Shown: positions 1-10,698, counted from the stretch's first letter. The stretch: 64,000 nucleotides of DNA from CAVSMC01 sp963798655 (GCA_963798655.1 CAWCUH010000016.1:558001-622000); one strand, 5' to 3'. Notes: generated from the letters alone by a model not told the origin. Numbers and translations are program-made.

Positions 1-1425
<1,425 letters not shown>

Positions 1426-1530
1426 CGTCGTCGGCGTCGGGTCGGGTTCGCTGGCGCACGAGCGACATGCGCGCCGTCAGCTAGCCTACGACAGGCCGGC
1501 GAAAAACGCGACCGGCAGGCAAAGACGGTG

Positions 1531-2274
1531 CTAGCGTCCGCGCAGCAGCACGAGCACGGCGCCACCGCCGCCGGCATGCTGCGGGGCTTCGCAGTACGCG
1601 AGCACATCGTCCCACTGCGAGAGCCATCGCCGGACCTTGCCCTTCAGCACCGGCTCGCGATTGGGCGACGTCAGTCCCTTGCCGTGGATCACCCGCACGC
1701 AGCGAAAGCCGCGCTGGCGGGACTCGTGCAGGAAGTCGGCGAGCGCGTCGCGCGCCTCGTCCGACGTGTTGCCGTGCAGGTCGATCTCCGACTGCACCGC
1801 CCAATGGTGCCGGCGCAGCTTGCCGAGTACGTCGTTGCCGACACCGCGGCGCACGAACGTCTGCTCGCCCTCGAGCTCCTGGCCGATGTCCCAGCTCGCG
1901 GGAGCCGGCTCGTCCCCGAATTTGGAGGCGAGCAGCGCATCGCGGTCGTCGGCGATCCGCTGCCGGGGGACCGGTGCCGGACGTGGCCGGCGAATCTGCG
2001 CGCGTGTGGACGGCGGCAGGCGCTTCACGTCGGCGAACGCCTGAGCGAGATCGATGTCGGCGTCCGCATGCTTGCCGGCGCCGAGCGAGCGGCGCACCGA
2101 CGTCGCCGCATGTCGCCCGGGTGTCGCCGGCGCGGGCGCGGGAACGTGACGCGCCGGCCCCGGTCGCGTCGGCGCTTGCGCACCGCGGTGCGATGGCTTT
2201 GTCGACGGCGCACGCTCGTCGCGCCGCTCGCGCGCCGCGTCGAGCAGCGACTTCAGGTCCTCGAGCTTCGCCAT
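1531..2274 (-). CDS. Smr (MutS2 C-terminal-like) domain protein
   Basis: A 247-residue protein with a basic, low-complexity first half (about residues 1-140) and a C-terminal Smr domain. The family signatures are visible: the SEIDLHG motif near residue 160 and the VIHGKG motif near residue 195. Smr domains bind or nick branched nucleic acids and are found alone or at the end of MutS2. This is the stand-alone form common beside trxB in betaproteobacteria. It starts 6 bases after the trxB stop on the same strand, so the two are probably co-transcribed. The exact substrate is unknown. Confidence 0.85.
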   Translation of the reverse strand: MAKLEDLKSLLDAARERRDERAPSTKPSHRGAQAPTRPGPARHVPAPAPATPGRHAATSVRRSLGAGKHADADIDLAQAFADVKRLPPSTRAQIRRPRPAPVPRQRIADDRDALLASKFGDEPAPASWDIGQELEGEQTFVRRGVGNDVLGKLRRHHWAVQSEIDLHGNTSDEARDALADFLHESRQRGFRCVRVIHGKGLTSPNREPVLKGKVRRWLSQWDDVLAYCEAPQHAGGGGAVLVLLRGR

Positions 2275-2280
2275 GGCACG

Positions 2281-3234
2281 CTAGGCGAGCGATTCGAGAT
2301 AGGCCTCGGCGTCGAGCGCGGCCATGCATCCGGTGCCGGCCGACGTGACCGCCTGGCGGTATACGTGGTCGGCGACGTCGCCCGCGGCGAACACGCCCGG
2401 GACGCTCGTCGCCGTCGCGTTGCCCTCGGTGCCGCTCTTCACCTTGAGGTAGCCGTTGTGCATGTCGAGCTGGCCGGCGAACAGGCCGGTGTTCGGCGTG
2501 TGGCCGATCGCGATGAAGACGCCGGAAAGCGCGATCTGCTGCGTCTCGTTGTTCTGCGTGTGTCGCAGACGCGCGCCGGTGACGCCCGAATCGTCGCCGA
2601 GCACTTCGTCGAGCGTGTGATTCCAGACGACGCGGACGTTACCGCCGTCGCGCGTGCGGCTCATCAGCTTGTCGACGAGGATCGCCTCGGCGCGGAAGCG
2701 ATCGCGCCGATGGACGACGGTGACGTTACGCGCGATGTTCGCGAGGTACAGCGCTTCCTCGACGGCGGTGTTGCCGCCGCCGACGACGGCGACATCCTGG
2801 CCCTTGTAGAAGAAGCCGTCGCACGTCGCGCAGGCCGACACGCCCTTGCCGGCGTACGCCTGCTCGGAGGGCAGGCCGAGATAGCGCGCCGACGCGCCGG
2901 TGGCGATGATCAGCGCGTCGCACGTGTACTCGCCGTTGTCGCCAATGAGCCGCTTCGGCGTCGACAGCACGTCCGCCGTGTGGATCTCGTCGAAGATCAG
3001 CTCGGTCTCGAAGCGCTCGGCGTGCTGCTGGAAGCGCGCCATCAGCTCGGGACCCTGAACGCCCGTCGCGTCGGCGGGCCAGTTGTCGACGTCGGTCGTC
3101 GTCATCAGCTGGCCGCCCTGCGCGAGGCCGGTGATCAGCACCGGCCTGAGGTTCGCGCGCGCAGCGTATACTGCGGCGGTGTACCCGGCGGGACCCGACC
3201 CCAGGATCAACAAGCGGGCATGCTTCGCGGCCAT
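2281..3234 (-). CDS. trxB: Thioredoxin reductase
   Basis: A 317-residue NADPH-dependent flavoprotein that reduces thioredoxin in the cytoplasm. The FAD-binding motif GSGPAG is at residues 12-17. The redox-active pair is CATC (Cys135, Cys138), followed by the NADP-binding glycine-rich GGGNTA. The C-terminal GVFAAGDVADHVYRQ segment is the second FAD motif. The frame stays open further upstream, but the ATG at 3234 gives the normal family length and begins directly before the FAD fold, so it was chosen. It is divergent from ftsK. Confidence 0.96.
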   Translation of the reverse strand: MAAKHARLLILGSGPAGYTAAVYAARANLRPVLITGLAQGGQLMTTTDVDNWPADATGVQGPELMARFQQHAERFETELIFDEIHTADVLSTPKRLIGDNGEYTCDALIIATGASARYLGLPSEQAYAGKGVSACATCDGFFYKGQDVAVVGGGNTAVEEALYLANIARNVTVVHRRDRFRAEAILVDKLMSRTRDGGNVRVVWNHTLDEVLGDDSGVTGARLRHTQNNETQQIALSGVFIAIGHTPNTGLFAGQLDMHNGYLKVKSGTEGNATATSVPGVFAAGDVADHVYRQAVTSAGTGCMAALDAEAYLESLA

Positions 3235-3370
3235 CGGTGTTCGCCAATCGTGATGTCGAACGATTCTAACGTACGTGGGCTCGCGCTCCGCTCGCACAAG
3301 CGATGCGTGCCTCGCGTGACCCGCGCGCTTCGGGCGCGTCGGGCGCAATCGATCAGCGGCTGAAACGCCG

Positions 3371-3399
3371 ATTGCGGTCGGCGCCCACATCGCTATAAT
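3371..3399 (+). promoter_or_regulatory. Probable sigma-70 promoter of ftsK
   Basis: A perfect -10 hexamer TATAAT (3394-3399) lies 30 bases before the ftsK start. A weak -35 match, ATTGCG at 3371-3376, sits 17 bases upstream of it. This is in the divergent trxB/ftsK gap. Confidence 0.6.
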
Positions 3400-3428
3400 G
3401 CGCCGTGTGAGGATCGCGCGGCAACCGC

Positions 3429-5756
3429 ATGATTTCAAAAGTTAACGCGCAGCCTGCGCGCCGCCGCGTCGCGCCCGCTTCCGACGTCCGCTCGGCCCCG
3501 TTGTCGCCGCGTTTCGCGCGGCTGGTGCGCGAATCGTGGTGGCTGCTCGTCGTCGCGGCGTTCGCCTGGCTTGCGCTCATCCTCGCGACGTATGCGAAGA
3601 CCGATCCGGGCTGGTCTTACTCCGGCGCCGGCGTGCCGCTCGCGAACAAGGGCGGCGTCGTCGGCGCATGGCTCGCCGACCTGCTGCTGTATCTGTTTGG
3701 ATTCTCCGCGTGGTGGTGGGTGGTCGCGGGTCTGGTGCTCGTCGTCGCCGGCTATCGCCGCATCGGGCATCGCGAGCTCGCGAGCGAGCATCCGCTCGGC
3801 CTCGGCGTGCTCGGCTTCGTGCTCGTGCTCTTCGCGAGCGCCGCGCTGGAGGCGCTGCGCCTGTACAAGCTGCCGGTCCTGCTGCCGGCGACGCCCGGCG
3901 GCGCGTTTGGCGATGCCGTCGGAAAAGGCCTCGCGCAGCTCGCCGGGTTCAACGGCGCGACGCTGCTGCTGATCGCCGTGTTCGCGATCGGCTGGTCGCT
4001 GTTCTCCGGCATGTCCTGGATCCGGCTGGCCGAGCGCATCGGGCAGGCGATCGAGCGCGCGATCGCCGCGGCAAAGCGCCGGGCGGAAGAGCGCGAGGAC
4101 CGCCGCATCGGCGGGCTCGCGCAGGCCGAGCGCGAAGCCCTCGTCGATCAGGTGCGCCACGACGAGCCGGAGCACGAGCCGATCGTCGTCGTACCGGGCG
4201 TCGCCGACGTGCCGAAGTCCGCGCGCGTCATCAAGGAGAAGCAGCGGCCGCTGTTCTCCGATCTGCCCGACTCGCCGCTGCCGCCGCTCGACCTGCTCGA
4301 GGACGCGCCGCCGTCGATCGACACGGTGAGCGCGGAAACGCTCGAGTTCACCTCGCGCCTGATCGAGCGCAAGCTCGCCGACTTCGGCGTCGCGGTCAAG
4401 GTTCTCGCGGCCTATCCGGGGCCGGTGATCACGCGCTTCGAGATCGAGCCCGCCGTGGGTGTCAAGGGCGCGCAGATCGTCAACCTGATGAAGGATCTCG
4501 CGCGCGCGCTGTCGGTGGTGTCGATCCGCGTCGTCGAGACGATCCCCGGCAAATCGTGCATGGGGCTCGAGCTGCCGAACCCGAAGCGGCAGATCGTCAA
4601 GCTGATCGAGATCCTGTCGTCGACGACGTACAACGACACGCCGAGCGCGCTCACGCTCGCGCTCGGCAAGGACATCGCCGGCAAGCCGGTCGTCGCCGAT
4701 CTCGCGCGGATGCCGCACCTGCTGGTCGCCGGCACGACCGGCTCCGGCAAATCGGTCGCGGTGAACGCGATGATCCTCTCGCTGCTCTACAAGGCCGAGC
4801 CGCGCAACGTCCGGCTGCTGTTCATCGATCCGAAGATGCTCGAGCTGTCGGTGTACGAGGGCATTGCGCACCTGCTGGCGCCGGTCGTCACCGACATGAA
4901 GCTCGCGGCGAACGCGCTCAACTGGTGCGTCGCCGAGATGGAGCGGCGCTACAAGGTGATGTCGCACTACGGCGTGCGCCACCTCGCGGGCTTCAACACG
5001 AAGATCGCCGACGCAAAGAAGACGGGCAAGCCGCTCACCAATCCGTTCACGCTGACGCCGGAAGCGCCCGAGCCGCTCGACGAGCTGCCGTACATCGTCG
5101 TCGTCATCGACGAGCTGGCCGACCTGATGATGGTCACCGGCAAGAAGATCGAGGAGCTGATCGCGCGCATCGCGCAGAAGGCGCGCGCCGCCGGCATCCA
5201 TCTGATCCTCGCGACGCAGCGGCCCTCGGTCGACGTGATCACCGGGCTCATCAAGGCGAACATCCCGTCGCGCATTGCCTTCCAGGTCGCGAGCAAGGTC
5301 GATTCGCGCACGATCCTCGACCACATGGGCGCCGAGACGCTGCTCGGGCAGGGCGACATGCTGTTCCAGCCGCCGGGCTCGGCGCAGCCGATCCGCGTGC
5401 ACGGCGCGTTCGTCTCGGACCACGAGGTGCATCGCGTCGTCGAGCACCTGAAGGCGGCCGGCGAGCCCCAGTACGTCGAAGGCATTCTCGAAGGCGGCGT
5501 CGACGCCAACGGCGGCGACGGCGTGTCGCTCGATGCCGGCGACGCCGAGTCCGATCCGATGTACGACCAGGCGGTCGCCGTGGTGCTGCAGACGCGGCGG
5601 CCGTCGATCTCGCTCGTCCAGCGCCATCTGCGCATCGGATACAACCGCGCCGCGCGGCTGATCGAGCAGATGGAGCGCGCCGGGCTCGTCTCGCCGATGC
5701 AGACGAACGGGAACCGGGAGGTGCTGGTGCCGGTCGGAAAGACGCAGGGCGACTGA
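3429..5756 (+). CDS. ftsK: DNA translocase FtsK
   Basis: A 775-residue septal DNA pump that moves chromosome termini through the closing division site toward XerCD-dif. Hydrophobic segments in the first ~200 residues form the membrane anchor (about four passes). A short linker rich in charged residues follows. The RecA-like motor carries Walker A GTTGSGKS near residue 435 and Walker B VVVIDELADLM near residue 560. The last ~65 residues form the winged-helix gamma domain that reads KOPS sites. The linker is much shorter than in E. coli FtsK, as in many betaproteobacteria. The start ATG follows a good -10 box. Confidence 0.96.
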   Translation: MISKVNAQPARRRVAPASDVRSAPLSPRFARLVRESWWLLVVAAFAWLALILATYAKTDPGWSYSGAGVPLANKGGVVGAWLADLLLYLFGFSAWWWVVAGLVLVVAGYRRIGHRELASEHPLGLGVLGFVLVLFASAALEALRLYKLPVLLPATPGGAFGDAVGKGLAQLAGFNGATLLLIAVFAIGWSLFSGMSWIRLAERIGQAIERAIAAAKRRAEEREDRRIGGLAQAEREALVDQVRHDEPEHEPIVVVPGVADVPKSARVIKEKQRPLFSDLPDSPLPPLDLLEDAPPSIDTVSAETLEFTSRLIERKLADFGVAVKVLAAYPGPVITRFEIEPAVGVKGAQIVNLMKDLARALSVVSIRVVETIPGKSCMGLELPNPKRQIVKLIEILSSTTYNDTPSALTLALGKDIAGKPVVADLARMPHLLVAGTTGSGKSVAVNAMILSLLYKAEPRNVRLLFIDPKMLELSVYEGIAHLLAPVVTDMKLAANALNWCVAEMERRYKVMSHYGVRHLAGFNTKIADAKKTGKPLTNPFTLTPEAPEPLDELPYIVVVIDELADLMMVTGKKIEELIARIAQKARAAGIHLILATQRPSVDVITGLIKANIPSRIAFQVASKVDSRTILDHMGAETLLGQGDMLFQPPGSAQPIRVHGAFVSDHEVHRVVEHLKAAGEPQYVEGILEGGVDANGGDGVSLDAGDAESDPMYDQAVAVVLQTRRPSISLVQRHLRIGYNRAARLIEQMERAGLVSPMQTNGNREVLVPVGKTQGD

Positions 5757-5845
5757 CGTTGGCGTTCGCGGCGCGCTCGCTTTCGATTCCGAGCGCATTT
5801 CGATACGTGGCGCGTCCGTGGTCACCCAGACAAACTCATGACAGG

Positions 5846-5905
5846 CCGCTTCCTCGCCGCTTCGCTCCTCCGGATGACGAACAAAGCGCGTCATTGCGAG
5901 CGCGC
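5846..5905. repeat. REP-like imperfect palindrome at the 5' end of lolA
   Basis: The stretch contains CTTCGCTCCTCCGGATGACG and, close after, CGTCATTGCGAGCG. These look like the two half-sites of a common proteobacterial intergenic palindrome. It overlaps the first codons of lolA, so it complicates the choice of start. Copy number elsewhere in the genome cannot be judged from here. Confidence 0.4.
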
Positions 5906-6533
5906 TGCCCTCCACGCGAGGAACGTCTTTTTCGCGGTCGGCCTCGCAGCGGGCGCATTGCCATCCTTCGCCGGCGGACTCGAGCAACTGCAGGCGTTCG
6001 TCGACGGCACGAAGAGCGGCCACGCGAGGTTCCAGCAGGTCACCGCCGGGCGCGGCGGGCGGCCCGCACAGCAAGCGAACGGCACGTTCACGTTCGCGCG
6101 CCCGGGCAAATTCCGCTGGTCGTACGACAAGCCGTTCGATCAGCTGATCGTCGGCGACGGACAGAAGCTGTGGATCTACGACCGCGACCTGAATCAGGTG
6201 ATCGTGCGCGACCAGACGGCGGCGCTTGGCGCGACGCCCGCCGCGCTGCTAGCGGGCGACAACACGCTCGAGCGCAACTTCACGCTCGTATCGGCAGGAA
6301 GCGAGAGCGCGCTCGATTGGGTGGATGCGAAGCCGAAGTCGACCGATAGCGGCTTCACCCGCGTTCGCATCGGCTTTCGCGACAATCTGCCGCGCGCGAT
6401 GCAGCTCACCGACGCGTTCGGTCAGACGACCGAGCTCACGTTCACATCGTTCGAGCGCAACCCGAAGATCGATGCCGGCGAATTCCGCTTCGTGCCGCCG
6501 CAAGGCGCCGACGTCGTCGGCGAGAAGAAATGA
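5874..6533 (+). CDS. lolA: Outer-membrane lipoprotein carrier protein LolA
   Basis: A periplasmic chaperone that carries lipoproteins from LolCDE to LolB. A signal peptide is visible (FFAVGLAAGALPSFAGG). The mature part has the LolA fold signatures, including the FRWSYDKPFDQLIVGDGQ-like strand near residue 80 and the closing region FRFVPPQGADVVG. An in-frame ATG at 5838 would add 12 residues, but it falls in REP-like sequence, so 5874 is preferred with modest confidence. The gene normally sits between ftsK and rarA; here rarA is displaced 17 kb downstream. Its last codons AAA TGA are part of a palindromic element. Confidence 0.93.
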   Translation: MTNKARHCERAALHARNVFFAVGLAAGALPSFAGGLEQLQAFVDGTKSGHARFQQVTAGRGGRPAQQANGTFTFARPGKFRWSYDKPFDQLIVGDGQKLWIYDRDLNQVIVRDQTAALGATPAALLAGDNTLERNFTLVSAGSESALDWVDAKPKSTDSGFTRVRIGFRDNLPRAMQLTDAFGQTTELTFTSFERNPKIDAGEFRFVPPQGADVVGEKK

Positions 6534-6646
6534 GGGTCAGAGTGCAGGAAGAGAGGGTCAGAGTGGAGTTACGGCCCGCTGGAACTCATGCTGGAACTCC
6601 ACTCTGACCCTCAGGTCGTTTGCCCCTGCACTCTGACCCTCATTTC
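6527..6646. repeat. Nested GGGTCAGAGT palindromic element
   Basis: Two inverted-repeat pairs, one inside the other. The outer arms (6527-6548 and 6625-6646) match perfectly over 22 bases and begin GAAATGAGGGTCAGAGTG. The inner arms (6553-6570 and 6595-6612) match over 18 bases as GAGGGTCAGAGTGGAGTT. Both use the same GAGGGTCAGAGTG core with different inner ends. The outer arms supply the stop codons of both flanking convergent genes. The element probably also serves as a transcription barrier. Related copies are at 26248 and 42979. Confidence 0.85.
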
Positions 6647-7650
6647 CAGCGCGGGTGGTCGAGCACCGCCGGATCGACGACGAACTGCGGCCGCCGGCCC
6701 GCGAGCGCGTCGACGATGCTCGCGAGCCCGGTCGACGCCATGTTGCCGAAGCATTCGTCCGTCCAGCACAGCGAGTGCGGCGTGACGATCACCTGCTCCA
6801 TCGCGAGTAGCGCATTGTCGGGCGCGACCGGCTCTTGCTCGAACACGTCGAGCGCGGCACCGGCGATGCGGTGCGCCGCCAGCGCGTCGATCAGCGCGCG
6901 CTCGTCGACGATCGGCCCGCGCGCGACGTTGATGAAATACGCGGACGGCTTCATCTGCGCGAATTCACGCGCGCCGACCAGATGGCGCGTCGTCTCGTCG
7001 AGCAGGCAGCAGACGACGACGAAATCCGACTCGCGCAGCAGAGCGTCCATCGCGAGCTTGCGCGCGCCGATGTAGCCGAGCTCGATCGCCTCGACGTTCG
7101 GGTCCGTTGCGACGAGGCGCAGGTCGAACGCACGCGCCATGCGCAGCAGCTCCTTGCCGATGCGGCCGGCACCGATCACGCCGAGCGTGCGCCCGGTCAG
7201 GCCCTCGCCCATGTTGTCCATGCGCTCATGCCAGCGGCCGCTGCGCGTGAGCCGGTCCTTGCGCATCAGCTTGCCGGCAAGCGCCAGCACGAACGTGAGC
7301 GCGATCGTCGCGACCGGCCGCGGCATCGACGACGGCGTATTCGTCACCATCACGCCGGCGTTCGTCATTGCGGCGACGTCGACCGAGTCGTAGCCGACGC
7401 CGTGGCGGGCGACGACGCGAAGCCTGCAGTCCTCACGCGCGACGGCCGCGGCCGGAACGCGCGGCAGATTGACGTAGATCGCGTCGTAGCGCGAAGCATG
7501 GTCGGCGGTGATCGTGTCGACGCGCTCGGGCAGGTATTCCCATTCGAGATCCGGCGCGCCGTCGAGTATCGCGAGCGCCTCGCGGCCGAACGCGGGCTCG
7601 CCGCGCGAATCGAGGATGTCGCGTGTGATGCCGACGCGGTGGCGTGCCAA
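6640..7650 (-). CDS. D-2-hydroxyacid dehydrogenase (NAD-binding)
   Basis: About 336 residues. This is an NAD-dependent dehydrogenase of the D-isomer-specific 2-hydroxyacid family (phosphoglycerate/glyoxylate reductase-like). The nucleotide-binding loop is GVIGAGRIGKE. The catalytic triad is visible: Arg in NVARGPIVDE, Glu in DVFEQEPV, His in VTPHSLCWTDE. There is no ATG at the 5' end; TTG at 7650, three bases after the stop of the upstream aldolase gene, gives a full-length N-terminus. Pairing with an HpcH/HpaI aldolase suggests a two-step route for a small hydroxy- or keto-acid; the substrate is unknown. The stop codon lies inside the palindrome at 6527-6646. Confidence 0.85.
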   Translation of the reverse strand: MARHRVGITRDILDSRGEPAFGREALAILDGAPDLEWEYLPERVDTITADHASRYDAIYVNLPRVPAAAVAREDCRLRVVARHGVGYDSVDVAAMTNAGVMVTNTPSSMPRPVATIALTFVLALAGKLMRKDRLTRSGRWHERMDNMGEGLTGRTLGVIGAGRIGKELLRMARAFDLRLVATDPNVEAIELGYIGARKLAMDALLRESDFVVVCCLLDETTRHLVGAREFAQMKPSAYFINVARGPIVDERALIDALAAHRIAGAALDVFEQEPVAPDNALLAMEQVIVTPHSLCWTDECFGNMASTGLASIVDALAGRRPQFVVDPAVLDHPRWK

Positions 7651-7652
7651 AA

Positions 7653-8432
7653 TCAGCGAGCCCCGGTTGCACGCAGCACGTCGAGGCCGCGGGTGAGCGC
7701 ATCCTGCAGCATCAGCTGGTCGACGCCGTACGCCATCATGCGAAAGCCCTTCGCCGCGTAGTCGCGTGCCCAGGTGTCGTCGGTCGCGAGGAACGCCGGC
7801 GTCTTGCCGTGCTCGCGGCACGCGCGCAGCACGCGGTCGACGGCGTCGAGATAGCGCGGATGGTCGAACGCGCCCGGAATGCCGAGGAAATTGGTGAGGT
7901 CGAAGTGGCCGATCCACAACGCGTCGATGCCGTCCACGGCGGCGATCGCGTCGACGTCGGCGAGACCGTCGGCCGTCTCGATCTGCGCGATCACCAGCGT
8001 GCGCGCGTGGATCGCTTCGATTTTCGCGGCGACGCTGCCGCCTTCGAAATCGTCGTGGGCGAAGCCGAACGCGGCGCCGCGCCGTCCTGCCGGCGGATAG
8101 CGGGTGCAGCGAACGATCTCGCGCGCTTCCGCGCCGCTGCCGACCATCGGCACCATCACGCCGAGCGCACCGACGTCGAGTGCACGCGCGATGAACGGAT
8201 ATTCGCCGCGCGGCACGCGCACCATCGGCACGACATCGAGCCCGCGGCAGAGCGCGAACTGCATTTTGAGCGTCTCGAAGCCGAGGCCGGTGTGCTCCAT
8301 GTCGAACAGCACGAACTGCGCGCCGGCGTTGCGGCAGATCTGCGGCAGCCCGGCGGTGAAGCACTCGAAGACCATCGCGCCGAACGCGCGTCCGCCTGTC
8401 GCGATCGCCTGCTTGACCGGGTTGTCGCGCAT
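7653..8432 (-). CDS. HpcH/HpaI family class II aldolase
   Basis: A 259-residue metal-dependent aldolase of the family that cleaves 4-hydroxy-2-oxo acids to pyruvate plus an aldehyde. Family marks include VLFDMEHTGLGFE near residue 41, the metal-binding IAQIET segment near residue 148, and WIGHFDLTNFLGIPG near residue 173. The ATG at 8432 begins a typical N-terminus. It shares its strand with the hydroxyacid dehydrogenase 2 bases downstream and diverges from gmd. It is a metabolic pair at the edge of the polysaccharide cluster with no clear role in it. Confidence 0.85.
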   Translation of the reverse strand: MRDNPVKQAIATGGRAFGAMVFECFTAGLPQICRNAGAQFVLFDMEHTGLGFETLKMQFALCRGLDVVPMVRVPRGEYPFIARALDVGALGVMVPMVGSGAEAREIVRCTRYPPAGRRGAAFGFAHDDFEGGSVAAKIEAIHARTLVIAQIETADGLADVDAIAAVDGIDALWIGHFDLTNFLGIPGAFDHPRYLDAVDRVLRACREHGKTPAFLATDDTWARDYAAKGFRMMAYGVDQLMLQDALTRGLDVLRATGAR

Positions 8433-8516
8433 CGGGGCGCCTTGTGTAGTGTCTGCTTTCGCCGTCGAGGCCGATCGGCGATAATGAATGCTACAGCAGG
8501 ATAGAAGTTCAGGGAG

Positions 8517-9599
8517 ATGAAAACCGCACTTGTCACGGGCATCACGGGCCAGGACGGCGCGTACCTCGCCGAGCTGCTGCTCGCAAAGGGCTATACCGTG
8601 CACGGCGTGCGCCGGCGCTCGTCGAGCTTCAACTCGGAGCGCATCGACCATCTGTACCGCGATCCGCACGAGCCGGACGCACGGCTGTTCCTGCACTACG
8701 GCGACATGACGGACAGCACGAGCCTCGTGCGCATCGTCGGCGACGTGCGCCCCGACGAGGTCTACAACCTCGCCGCGCAGAGTCACGTGTCGGTATCGTT
8801 CGTCGAGCCCGAGTACACGGCGAACGCCGACGCGCTCGGAACGCTGCGCTTGCTCGAGGCGATCCGCATTACCGGCCTCGCGGACAGCGCGCGCTTCTAT
8901 CAGGCGTCGACGTCGGAGCTGTTCGGGCGCATCGCCGAGTCGCCGCAGACCGAGCGCACGCCGTTCTATCCGCGCTCGCCGTACGGCGTCGCGAAGCTCT
9001 ACGCGCACTGGATCACCGTCAACTATCGCGAAGCGTACGGCATGTACGCGTGCAACGGCATCCTGTTCAACCACGAGAGCCCGGTCCGCGGCGAAACGTT
9101 CGTCACGCGCAAGATCACGCGCGCGCTGTGCCGGATCAAGCTCGGCATGCAACCGTGCCTTTACCTCGGCAATCTCGACGCGAAGCGCGACTGGGGCCAC
9201 GCGCGCGACTACGTCGAGGCGCAGTGGCGCATCCTTCAGCAGCCTGCGCCCGACGACTTCGTCATCGCGACCGGCCACCAGTATTCGGTGCGCCAGTTCG
9301 TCGAGCGCGCGGCCGCCGAGCTCGGCATGGCGATCGAATGGCAGGGCTCCGGCGCCGATACGGTCGGCCGCGACGCGAGCGGACGTGCGATCGTGCGCAT
9401 CGACAAGGCGTATTTTCGCCCGACCGAAGTCGAGACGCTCCTTGGCGACGCCGAGAAAGCGCGCAGGCTGCTCGGATGGCAGCCGCGCGTGTCGTTCGAC
9501 GAGCTCGTTCGCGAGATGGTCGCCGCCGACCTAGCCATCGCCGAGCGCGATCATCTCGTCTCCCGGCACGGCTACCGTGCCAGGGGTGGACATGACTGA
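8517..9599 (+). CDS. gmd: GDP-mannose 4,6-dehydratase
   Basis: A 360-residue extended short-chain dehydrogenase that converts GDP-D-mannose to GDP-4-keto-6-deoxy-D-mannose. The Rossmann motif GITGQDG is at residues 7-13. The STSELFG segment and the catalytic YGVAK (Tyr-x3-Lys) near residue 155 are present, and the NFFNHESPxRGETF-type substrate loop reads NHESPVRGETFVT. A Shine-Dalgarno sequence AGGGAG precedes the ATG. It is the first gene of an eight-gene run with overlapping stops and starts. It supplies the precursor for the perosamine synthase encoded next. Confidence 0.95.
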   Translation: MKTALVTGITGQDGAYLAELLLAKGYTVHGVRRRSSSFNSERIDHLYRDPHEPDARLFLHYGDMTDSTSLVRIVGDVRPDEVYNLAAQSHVSVSFVEPEYTANADALGTLRLLEAIRITGLADSARFYQASTSELFGRIAESPQTERTPFYPRSPYGVAKLYAHWITVNYREAYGMYACNGILFNHESPVRGETFVTRKITRALCRIKLGMQPCLYLGNLDAKRDWGHARDYVEAQWRILQQPAPDDFVIATGHQYSVRQFVERAAAELGMAIEWQGSGADTVGRDASGRAIVRIDKAYFRPTEVETLLGDAEKARRLLGWQPRVSFDELVREMVAADLAIAERDHLVSRHGYRARGGHD

Positions 9600-10698
9600 G
9601 CGCCGGCTGCCGGTCTACCGGCCGCAGCTCGGAGAACGCGAACGCCGCTACCTGCTCGAAGCCTTCGACAGCGGATGGATCAGCTCGCGCGGCGAGTTCG
9701 TCCAGCGCTTCGAGCAGTCGTTCGCGCGCTACGTCGGCGCGCCGCGCGCGATCAGCGTCTGCAATGGAACGGTCGCGCTGCACGTCGCGCTCGCCGCGCT
9801 CGGCGTGGGGCCCGGCGACGAAGTGATCGTGCCGACGTTCACGTACGTGGCGCCGGTCAACATGATCCGTCTCGTCGGCGCGACGCCGGTGTTCGTCGAT
9901 TCCGACCGCGCGACGTGGCAGATCGATGCCGGCGACGTCGAGCGGCGAATCACGCCGAAGACGCGCGCGATCGTCGCCGTGCACCTGTACGGGCAGGCGT
10001 GTGACATGGAGCGCCTCTGCGCGCTCGCGCGCCGACACCGGCTGCTCGTGATCGAGGATTGCGCCGAAGCGTTCGGCACGCGGATCGGCGCCCGCCACGC
10101 GGGCACGTTCGGCGATGTCGCGACGTGGAGCTTCTTTGGCAACAAGACGATCACGACGGGCGAGGGCGGCATGGTCGCCGCGCGCGACCCGGCGCTCGCC
10201 GATCGCATCGCGCTGCTGAAGAACCAGGGCGTGTCGAGCGAGCGCGAGTACTGGCACGTCGAGCTCGCGTTCAACTACCGGATGACGAACCTCGCTGCGG
10301 CCGTCGGCGTCGCGCAGCTCGAGCAGGCCGACGCGTTCCTCGCGCGCAAGCGCGCGCTCGCAAGCGCGTATCGCAACGCGCTCGACGGGCTCCCCATCGA
10401 GCTTCATGGCGAGCGCGCCGGCACGACGCACTCGTACTGGATGATTTCAGCTCTCGTCGAAAGCGCAGCCGTGCGCGAGCGATTGCGCGCGGCGCTCGAC
10501 GAAGGCGGCGTCGAGACACGGCCGACGTTCGTGCCGGCGCATCGGCTGCCGATGTATGCCGACGACGATGGGCGCGCGTATCCGGTCGCCGATGCTCTCG
10601 CCGAGCGCGGCATCAACCTCCCGAGCTGGCCGGGCCTCGCCGCCGACGACGTCGCGCACATCGCTGCGCTGGTCCGGCGCTTCTACGAGTGTGGCTGA
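9592..10698 (+). CDS. DegT/DnrJ aminotransferase, probable GDP-perosamine synthase
   Basis: A 368-residue PLP-dependent sugar aminotransferase. The PLP lysine is Lys185 in FFGNKTITTGEGG, and the fold-type I markers SVCNGTVALH and PTFTYVAPVN are present. It follows gmd with an 8-base overlap, so its likely substrate is GDP-4-keto-6-deoxymannose, with glutamate as amino donor, giving GDP-D-perosamine. The ATG at 9592 has an AGGGG ribosome site 5 bases upstream. GTG codons at 9577 and 9586 are less likely starts. The NeuD-type acyltransferase gene downstream fits N-acylation of perosamine. A 4-keto-3-deoxy (ColD-like) activity cannot be excluded. Confidence 0.85.
   Translation: MTERRLPVYRPQLGERERRYLLEAFDSGWISSRGEFVQRFEQSFARYVGAPRAISVCNGTVALHVALAALGVGPGDEVIVPTFTYVAPVNMIRLVGATPVFVDSDRATWQIDAGDVERRITPKTRAIVAVHLYGQACDMERLCALARRHRLLVIEDCAEAFGTRIGARHAGTFGDVATWSFFGNKTITTGEGGMVAARDPALADRIALLKNQGVSSEREYWHVELAFNYRMTNLAAAVGVAQLEQADAFLARKRALASAYRNALDGLPIELHGERAGTTHSYWMISALVESAAVRERLRAALDEGGVETRPTFVPAHRLPMYADDDGRAYPVADALAERGINLPSWPGLAADDVAHIAALVRRFYECG

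Noticed and set aside
3435..6074. 879-codon frame on the minus strand opposite ftsK
   Set aside because: Antisense shadow of ftsK; composition is His/Arg/Asp-rich without any recognisable fold.
6640..8364. A single 574-codon protein joining the hydroxyacid dehydrogenase with upstream sequence
   Set aside because: The first ~235 codons are an out-of-frame reading of the aldolase gene; the dehydrogenase begins at the TTG near 7650.
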